Below are positions 41,572-46,616 of a stretch of DNA of 46,616 nt, piece after piece. Position 1 is the stretch's first letter; each line of letters begins with the position of its first letter. Under the pieces are notes generated by a model. The model was given only the letters and a program-made list of their open reading frames with translations, searched no databases and was not told the origin of the DNA. Source of the DNA: Ferrimonas kyonanensis DSM 18153. Its GTDB lineage: Bacteria > Pseudomonadota > Gammaproteobacteria > Enterobacterales > Shewanellaceae. The DNA is taken from positions 1-46,616 of the forward strand of contig NZ_KE384364.1 of NCBI RefSeq assembly GCF_000425405.1, read 5' to 3'. A program made the translations under genes and the position numbers.

Positions 41572-41578
41572 GCCCTCC
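41562..41578 (-). promoter_or_regulatory. hairpin enclosing the annotated gshA start codon
   Basis: On the minus strand GGAGGGC-TTG-GCCCTCC is a perfect 7-bp stem whose loop is the TTG at 41571. The 5' arm is the only Shine-Dalgarno-like sequence. It could limit gshA translation, or be a leader hairpin if translation starts at TTG 41541. Confidence 0.5.
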
Positions 41579-41600
41579 GTTAAATTAGAAAAAAACGATT

Positions 41601-44441
41601 TTACAGTGTCAGTGGCGTTACGTCATAGCCCAAAGCGGCCAATGGCGCCTCAATGGTGTTTTTATCACCAACCACCAGAATGATCATCCGACTCAGATCC
41701 AGCTCCGTTCGCGCCAGTTGGTTCAATTCATCCAGGCCGATGGTGTTGATCAGTGCCCCTTGCTGGGCGACGAAGTTCTCCGGCAGGTGATAGCGCTGCA
41801 GCTTACCCAGGAAGCGGGCTTTCTGACCGGGAGTTTCAAACTTGAGGGCATCCGACTGAGTCACCGAGGCTCGCATGAAATCGAGCTCCTGCTGAGTCAT
41901 GCCGTTTTCGGCAAAACCGGTTAGTTCAGCGAGCAGTTCGTGCACCGACTCGGCAGTGACGTCGCTGCGAACGCTGGCTCCGGCCACAAAACTGCCCAGC
42001 TCTGGTCCACCGCTGAAACTGCTGCGTGCACCATAGGTGTACCCCTTATCTTCACGCAGGTTGAGGTTGATGCGGCTGTTGAACGCACCGCCGAGAGGGT
42101 AATTCATCAACCCGGCTTTGAAGTACTCGCCCAACGCATCGAACGCCAATCCGCGCCGACCGACCTTAATGACCGACTGAGCCGCGCCGGGTTTGTCCAG
42201 CAGATAGATGACTGGTCCCTTGGTGTTCGGCATCTGCGCCAGTTTGGGCCATTGGCTGGCCTGGCCCTGCCAGTCTGCCAACCAGTTCAGCTTGCTCATC
42301 AGCGCGCGCTGATCCATATCGGAGACGGCGACCACACTGGCGTTGCCGCCTCTAAACTGCTGCTGATAGAAGTTTTTGACCTGCTCCAGAGTCAACGCGG
42401 ATACCGTTTCCAGGGTGCCGCTCAGGGGTTTGCCCATCGGGTTGTCTGCGCCAAACAGCAGCTGGCTCCAGGCGGTGCTGGCCAGCCAGCCCGGATCATT
42501 GGCTTGGTGCTGCAAGCCTTGCAACTGCTGCACTTTAACCCGCTCGAAATCTTCCACCCGGAACGCCGGTTTAAACAGTCGCTCCTGCAGCAGAGCCAGG
42601 GTCGCGTCCAGGTTCTGGGTCAGGGCGCTGACGTTCACGTAGGTGCGATAGCCGGAGGCCGAGATGGAGATGGAGGAGCCCAACTTTTCCAGCTCTTGCG
42701 CCATCTGCTCGGTGGTCATGGCCTCGGTGGACTCGTCCATCATCGCCGCGGTCAACTGGGCCAGGCCGGCCTGGTTGGCCGGAGTCAGTCGCTGCCCCCC
42801 TTCCAGGGCGATAAGAATTTCGGTAGTGGGCGTTTCAAGGCTTTGGGTACCCACTACCTCGATGCCATTACCGAAAGTCTGGGTCCACAAACCCGGCACT
42901 TTCAGCTGTGGCGCCGGACCGGCCGGCGGCACCAGGCTGCGATCAAAGGTATCGTTGATCTGTGCCGGCACCACTTTCTGTGCGTGTGCCAGGGTAGCTG
43001 GATCGATTAACGCTGGCGCGATGAAGGTGGGTTTGGCGGCGGCCAATTCCGTTTGCCCCGGCGGCACCACACTCATGATCACCGCGTGCTGACCTTTGAG
43101 GTAGGTATTGAACACCCGCATCACGTCTTCGGCGCTGACATTGCGATAGCGCTCCAGATCCGACTGCAGCAGATCAGGCTCACCAAAGAAGGTCTGGTTG
43201 TAGGCCAGCGAGGTCACCTTGCCGCGGACACTCTGCAAACCAAAAATCGTGCCGGCCTCATGACCGACCTGAGCTTTCAGCAGATCTTCTTCGGTCACTC
43301 CCCGCTGCTCAAATTCGGCGATGGACTGACGAATCACCGCTTCGATGTCCGCCAGTTTTGGCATCTTGGCCGGATTGGCCAGCGCATACAGGGTGAACTC
43401 GCAGGACAACTCTCGGCAGGGGTGGCTGACCCCGGCTTGTACCGCTAATCCCGCTTTCACCAGATTCTTATAGAAGATGGAGGTTTGACCGCCGCCGAGA
43501 ATATCGGCCAGCAGATCCAGCGCCGGCTCGTCCTGATGGCGGGCATAGACGGTAGGGAAAGAAAGATAAATCAACGGAAGATGAACCTTATCCTCCAGCG
43601 TCAGGTAACGATCTTCGGAAAGCTGGGCGGGCGCCTTTGGCGCTTGCTCCACCGCCGGTCCCCGAGGGATGGGGCCGAAGTATTTCACCACCCACTGCAA
43701 CGCCTGTTGACGGTCGAAGTCGCCGCCAATGGTGAGGGTGGCATTGTTGGGACCGTACCAACGGGCAAAGAAGGCCCGCAGATCGTCGACACTGCCGTTA
43801 TCCAACTCCTCCATCCAGCCAATGACCGGCCAGGAGTAAGGGTGCCCTTGAGGGTAGAGTGCCTGCTGCACCAACTCATTGAGACGACCATAGGGCTGAC
43901 TGTCAACCCGTTGACCGCGTTCGTTTTTTACCGTCGCTCGCTGTACTTCGAACGCCTGCTCGGTGACTGCCGGCAACAGGAACCCCATGCGATCGGCTTC
44001 CAGCCACAGCATCTTCTCCAACTGATTGGCCGGAACGGTTTCAAAGTAGTTGGTGCGATCGCTGTTGGTGGTGCCATTCAGGGTACCGCCGGACTCGGTC
44101 ACCAACTGAAAGTGTTGTTCGTCGGCTACGTGTTCTGAGCCCTGAAACATCATATGCTCGAAGAAGTGAGCGAAACCAGACTTGCCCAACTCTTCCCGAG
44201 CCGAACCGACGTGATAGGTCACATCCAGGTGCACCAAGGGATCGGAACGGTCCTGATGCAGCACTACGGTCAGGCCATTTTGCAGCTGGAACTTTTCGTA
44301 AGGAATTGTGATTTCGGCCTGCTGCGACAGGTTCGAGCCCAAATAGGTGACGCCTGACGGTACTGACGGCGGCGCTGTTTCGGATGCGCATCCGACCAAC
44401 GCCAATGCCATGCACAGGGCTAACGGCTTAAATAGCTTCAC
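41601..44441 (-). CDS. M16 family zinc protease, two-domain lipoprotein
   Basis: 946 residues with a lipoprotein signal MKLFKPLALCMALALVGC (Cys18). The inverted zinc motif HFFEH is at residues 92-96, with the third ligand Glu expected in EVQRATVKNERGQR further on. The first half (about 45-500) is a catalytic M16 pair. The second half (from about 515, LWTQTFGNGIEVVG) repeats the fold without a HxxEH, and contains the usual R/Y pair in GGAFNSRINLNLREDKGYTYGARS. Enzymes of this kind degrade peptides in the periplasm. ATG 44441 follows GGAGGGAATTC. The gene is upstream of gshA by 29 bases; co-transcription is possible. Confidence 0.95.
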   Translation of the reverse strand: MKLFKPLALCMALALVGCASETAPPSVPSGVTYLGSNLSQQAEITIPYEKFQLQNGLTVVLHQDRSDPLVHLDVTYHVGSAREELGKSGFAHFFEHMMFQGSEHVADEQHFQLVTESGGTLNGTTNSDRTNYFETVPANQLEKMLWLEADRMGFLLPAVTEQAFEVQRATVKNERGQRVDSQPYGRLNELVQQALYPQGHPYSWPVIGWMEELDNGSVDDLRAFFARWYGPNNATLTIGGDFDRQQALQWVVKYFGPIPRGPAVEQAPKAPAQLSEDRYLTLEDKVHLPLIYLSFPTVYARHQDEPALDLLADILGGGQTSIFYKNLVKAGLAVQAGVSHPCRELSCEFTLYALANPAKMPKLADIEAVIRQSIAEFEQRGVTEEDLLKAQVGHEAGTIFGLQSVRGKVTSLAYNQTFFGEPDLLQSDLERYRNVSAEDVMRVFNTYLKGQHAVIMSVVPPGQTELAAAKPTFIAPALIDPATLAHAQKVVPAQINDTFDRSLVPPAGPAPQLKVPGLWTQTFGNGIEVVGTQSLETPTTEILIALEGGQRLTPANQAGLAQLTAAMMDESTEAMTTEQMAQELEKLGSSISISASGYRTYVNVSALTQNLDATLALLQERLFKPAFRVEDFERVKVQQLQGLQHQANDPGWLASTAWSQLLFGADNPMGKPLSGTLETVSALTLEQVKNFYQQQFRGGNASVVAVSDMDQRALMSKLNWLADWQGQASQWPKLAQMPNTKGPVIYLLDKPGAAQSVIKVGRRGLAFDALGEYFKAGLMNYPLGGAFNSRINLNLREDKGYTYGARSSFSGGPELGSFVAGASVRSDVTAESVHELLAELTGFAENGMTQQELDFMRASVTQSDALKFETPGQKARFLGKLQRYHLPENFVAQQGALINTIGLDELNQLARTELDLSRMIILVVGDKNTIEAPLAALGYDVTPLTL

Positions 44442-44485
44442 TGAATTCCCTCCTGATACCGGCTGAGATGCGGATCGCAGCCAGC

Positions 44486-44920
44486 CTAGATGCTTGAAAC
44501 TACCCCCAGTGTAGTTAGGGCAATCACCAAGTATCGAAAAAATTTACCTACGAATATCAGAAGACTACTAGATAACAGTGAAAACCGGAACCATCCCGCC
44601 AGTAAGGGGATTGCATCCCCTACCACTGGCAGCCAGGCCAGCAGCAGACTCCATACGCCGTATTGGCGTACCTTGGGAATCAACCATTGGTGTTTGTCGT
44701 CCAACAGCGAGGCTGGAGATTTTCGTCTGCTGGCGAGGTAACCGAGAAGGAAGCTGGTCAACGAGCCCAGAGTGTTGCCGATGGTCGCGACCAGAACAAA
44801 AGCCAACCAGGGTTCAGGGGTGTGTTGTACCCAGTAGGCCAGCAACAACTCGGAACCGCCGGGGGCTAGGGTCGCCGAGATAAAGGCGCTGGCAAACAGG
44901 CTCCAAAAGGCCGTTACCAT
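44486..44920 (-). CDS. yqaA: YqaA-like DedA-family membrane protein
   Basis: 144 residues with about four membrane helices. It resembles E. coli YqaA: FASAFISATLAPGGSELLLAYWV, VATIGNTLGSLTSFLLGY, and the substrate-region loop LLAWLPVVGDAIPLLAGWFR. Proteins of the DedA/SNARE-associated superfamily act as lipid carrier transporters or membrane homeostasis factors. The precise role of YqaA is not known. It lies 12 bases after nsrR on the same strand, and its start has no clear Shine-Dalgarno. Confidence 0.85.
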   Translation of the reverse strand: MVTAFWSLFASAFISATLAPGGSELLLAYWVQHTPEPWLAFVLVATIGNTLGSLTSFLLGYLASRRKSPASLLDDKHQWLIPKVRQYGVWSLLLAWLPVVGDAIPLLAGWFRFSLLSSSLLIFVGKFFRYLVIALTTLGVVSSI

Positions 44921-44932
44921 TGAAGGGCCGGA

Positions 44933-45370
44933 TTACTCGACCGTCTCGGAGGGGATCATCAGCGCCTTAAGCTCTGAATTGTTGGTCAACATGTCGGCCA
45001 GAGTGTAGTTGTCCAGTGTCGACAAGAACGCCTGGGTGGCTTCTTCCAATACACTTTTCAGTCGGCAGGCCGGCAGGATTTTACAGTAGGGTTCGCCACA
45101 GTTGATGAGCTGCAACGGCTCCAGCGCACGAATCACCTGGCCAAGGCCAATCTCTTCCGGCTTCATCGCCAGACAGATGCCGCCTTTCTTTCCGCGGACG
45201 GTCCTGACAAAGCCTGCGTGTCCCAGCTTATTGATCACTTTAACCATGTGATTACGCGATACGCCGTAAGTCTCCGTCACCTTAGTGATGCTGGTCAGTT
45301 CCCCTTCAGGAAGGGTGGCCATGAAAAGCAGAGATCGAAACGCGAAATCGCTAAAACTGGTGAGTTGCAA
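44933..45370 (-). CDS. nsrR: NsrR, nitric-oxide-sensing Rrf2-family repressor
   Basis: 145 residues. A winged HTH (about 1-65: [54 protein letters not shown]) is followed by the iron-sulfur cysteines C91, C96 and C102 in [13 protein letters not shown]. Spacing and numbering equal E. coli NsrR, setting it apart from IscR (C92/98/104). The cluster is destroyed by nitric oxide, relieving repression of NO-defence genes. None of those (hmp, ytfE, norVW) is in the window. The start is TTG 45370 with GGAGG four bases upstream, and no ATG is available near the conserved N terminus. It is followed by the yqaA-like gene. Confidence 0.95.
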   Translation of the reverse strand: MQLTSFSDFAFRSLLFMATLPEGELTSITKVTETYGVSRNHMVKVINKLGHAGFVRTVRGKKGGICLAMKPEEIGLGQVIRALEPLQLINCGEPYCKILPACRLKSVLEEATQAFLSTLDNYTLADMLTNNSELKALMIPSETVE

Positions 45371-45443
45371 GTTACCTCCAAAGCTCCCCGAAAGGGAGGT
45401 GAATCTGACATCAAAGCCTCAGAGTGAAGCCCGATGGCGAAGC

Positions 45444-45842
45444 CTAAAAGCGCTGTGCCTGTAAACAGCTGTAGCGGTCGATTCGAGTTTCCTGAACCGT
45501 TTCACCGTTGCTGCTTTGATACTGATGACGGTAAACCATGCCGAGATCCAATCGCTTACGGTAATAGCTGCTGCTGCAGAAGCTGTTGACCGTCTCCTGA
45601 CTGTGATTTTCCACTACCGCGCCAAAGGCGCCAAGGCGGTGGCTATCCAACTGGCGGTAATGCATGATCATCACGCCATCGTCATATTCGGCATTAATGA
45701 AGTTGGGGTTCTGGCTTTGACCGATGCCGCCATTGAGATCCCGCACCAGTTGCTGGCTCTCTTTATCGAGCCAATCGGGCACGGTATCGAACCAGGCGTA
45801 GCCCGGAACAGCAAGCAGAGACAGCAGTAACAGTAAGCGCAT
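45444..45842 (-). CDS. exported protein of unknown function
   Basis: 132 residues from ATG 45842, which begins a clear signal peptide MRLLLLLSLLAVPGYAWF (cleavage about after residue 16). The frame is open to 45926, but those codons look non-coding. Mature features are two Cys near the C terminus (FCSSSYY and YSCLQAQ), which may form a disulfide, and many Tyr/Gln/Asn residues (MVYRHQYQSSNGETVQETRID). It may be periplasmic. I do not recognise a family. It lies upstream of nsrR on the same strand, 73 bases apart, with a small CTCCC/GGGAG hairpin between. Confidence 0.65.
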   Translation of the reverse strand: MRLLLLLSLLAVPGYAWFDTVPDWLDKESQQLVRDLNGGIGQSQNPNFINAEYDDGVMIMHYRQLDSHRLGAFGAVVENHSQETVNSFCSSSYYRKRLDLGMVYRHQYQSSNGETVQETRIDRYSCLQAQRF

Positions 45843-46257
45843 AATTAAACCGGAAAATCCCCAACGGACTAATGCTACACCCGATTGGCTAAATAAAAAG
45901 CCATATCGGCGAATATTTACACACAACTAACACCAGGGACACAAAAAAACCACAAAGGATGATGGTCAATGTTCGTTCTGGTAATTAAATCACTTCAGCG
46001 TTCGGTGCTTCCCAAAAACTCGTCCGCACCGGAAAGCGCTAGTGTAATGATTCTACCGGTAATCGGCATCACTTTTTACTCTCATTGGGGCGAAACTGTC
46101 GTATTCATCATTCAGGCCGGCTTGTGACCATGGCTGAAGACGCCAGCGCGGCCTGCCGCAGTCCCGACGGAGTTCGTTGTTGATTGCGTTATAATTAAAC
46201 TATTGGTATCAATAAATAATCAGCTTTACCGCCAGACACTGTCCAGAGGAGCTTTGG
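45843..46257. other. 415-base intergenic region
   Basis: No convincing gene. It must hold the promoter of the exported-protein gene (minus) and of the small membrane protein gene (plus). For the latter a -10-like TATAAT lies at 46190-46195, 62 bases before its start, without a recognisable -35. A 52-codon open frame at 45969-46127 is noted under rejected items. Confidence 0.5.
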
Positions 46258-46434
46258 ATGATCGGACGACTGTTTCTGCTACCCATCGTACTGTCGCTGC
46301 TGTGGTGCCTGTTCCTGACCGTGAACGGGTACAGCTTGAAGCAGGGGAAAAAAGGCTTTTACGGGATTTTCGTGTTTTGCGGGCTGGTGATGGCGTTCTT
46401 CACCCTGATGATCTGGGTGACAAACCCTTACTAA
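46258..46434 (+). CDS. small two-helix inner-membrane protein
   Basis: 58 residues. The ATG at 46258 is preceded by an excellent AGAGGAG six bases upstream. Helix 1 (about residues 4-22, LFLLPIVLSLLWCLFLTV) and helix 2 (about 36-53, GIFVFCGLVMAFFTLMIWV) are joined by a basic loop SLKQGKKGFYG. The even split into two helices around a Lys-rich turn is characteristic of real small membrane proteins rather than chance frames. Function unknown. No near neighbour on the same strand; downstream are hairpin repeats and a terminator. Confidence 0.75.
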   Translation: MIGRLFLLPIVLSLLWCLFLTVNGYSLKQGKKGFYGIFVFCGLVMAFFTLMIWVTNPY

Positions 46435-46440
46435 GGTATT

Positions 46441-46490
46441 GGATGGGTTGAGGCGTCGAGAACAAGCAGCACTTTCTCCGCCTGAGCAAC
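46441..46490. repeat. hairpin-forming repeat, copy 1
   Basis: Begins GGATGGGTTGAGGCG, the same 15 bases as at 46559. It folds imperfectly, with GTTG-AGGCG-TC-GAGAA against TTCTC-CGCCT-GAG-CAAC. It starts 6 bases after the stop of the small membrane protein gene. Confidence 0.5.
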
Positions 46491-46509
46491 AATCCTGACA
46501 AGCGCGCAT

Positions 46510-46538
46510 AAAAAAACCCGAGCATCAGCTCGGGCTTC
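46510..46538. terminator. terminator at the right edge
   Basis: 7-bp stem CCCGAGC / GCTCGGG with an ATCA loop, preceded by seven As and followed by CTTCTATATT. On minus the A run becomes a good T run, so it may mainly serve a minus-strand gene beyond the window. Confidence 0.7.
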
Positions 46539-46558
46539 TATATTAAGATGGCGCGCTC

Positions 46559-46605
46559 GGATGGGTTGAGGCGGAGGAAGAAAGCAACGCTTTCGCCGAC
46601 TCAAC
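46559..46605. repeat. hairpin-forming repeat, copy 2
   Basis: Shares GGATGGGTTGAGGCG with 46441-46455. It folds with GTTGAG...GAAAGC against GCTTTC...CTCAAC around a short AAC loop. Arms differ from copy 1 but the overall plan is the same, as in REP-type repeats. Confidence 0.5.
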
Positions 46606-46616
46606 GCCGAAGGGCT

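Noticed and set aside
45969-46127. 52-codon open frame in the 415-base intergenic region
   Set aside because: An AAGGA lies before the ATG, but the predicted peptide has no recognisable feature or balanced composition, and the region is expected to hold promoters. Left out unless conservation is shown.
1-46616. CRISPR array, prophage or defence island
   Set aside because: No regularly spaced repeats, cas genes, phage structural genes or recognisable defence genes found on either strand. The phage shock genes are an envelope stress system and not a defence cluster.

Overview
The window is a chromosomal segment of a gammaproteobacterium, most likely an Alteromonadales relative close to Ferrimonas or Shewanella. 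This is inferred from gene content: a sodium-type PomA/PomB flagellar stator, an outer-membrane-type multiheme lipoprotein, the order sapFDCBA / pspF / pspABC-ycjXF / tyrR familiar from enteric and marine gammaproteobacteria, and the xseB-ispA-dxs isoprenoid cluster next to thiI. No transposase, integrase, rRNA or CRISPR array was seen. Gene density is high and most convergent gene pairs share a strong bidirectional terminator.

Positions 1-4311: a tRNA-Val(UAC) with its terminator, a small acidic protein of unknown role, an MFS transporter, an M32 carboxypeptidase and a LysR regulator. Positions 4297-12600, all on the minus strand, form a phenylalanine/tyrosine catabolic block. The megL-phhA-phhB operon (methionine gamma-lyase, phenylalanine hydroxylase, pterin carbinolamine dehydratase) is followed by tyrR, and then by hppD-hmgA-fahA-maiA (homogentisate pathway to fumarate and acetoacetate). 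I see an 18-bp TyrR-box-like site in front of each of the three transcription units, so TyrR probably controls its own gene and both catabolic operons. The aromatic aminotransferase that would link phhA to hppD is not in the window.

Positions 12589-17621 hold the phage-shock envelope-stress locus: pspA-pspB-pspC-ycjX-ycjF on minus with a sigma-54-like promoter, and the activator pspF divergent on plus. Positions 17691-23195 hold the sapABCDF peptide/ion ABC importer operon, whose stop and start codons overlap throughout. It ends with a translationally coupled, cysteine-rich GDCCVxC protein. Positions 23281-28395 contain an acetyltransferase/LysR divergent pair, yajQ, a VanZ-like gene overlapping panE, and thiI with a rhodanese domain. 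Positions 28534-33430 contain pomAB behind a convincing sigma-28 promoter, and divergently xseB-ispA-dxs.

Positions 33589-38039 are the most unusual part. A HAD phosphatase gene is broken by a single in-frame TAG. Beyond it lies a 3.6-kb segment carrying a LuxR-type HTH protein, a 633-residue tetraheme lipoprotein starting with TTG, and a TetR regulator. The segment is bracketed by two identical 39-bp copies of one terminator sequence, which looks like the footprint of an insertion between the HAD gene and the SLT-domain lipoprotein gene. The remainder (38055-46616) carries the SLT lipoprotein, a LysE/RhtB exporter, a small lipoprotein, gshA (with an odd hairpin at its annotated start), a large M16 protease lipoprotein, a YqaA-like membrane protein, nsrR, an exported protein, a 58-residue two-helix membrane protein, and two hairpin-forming repeats at the right edge.
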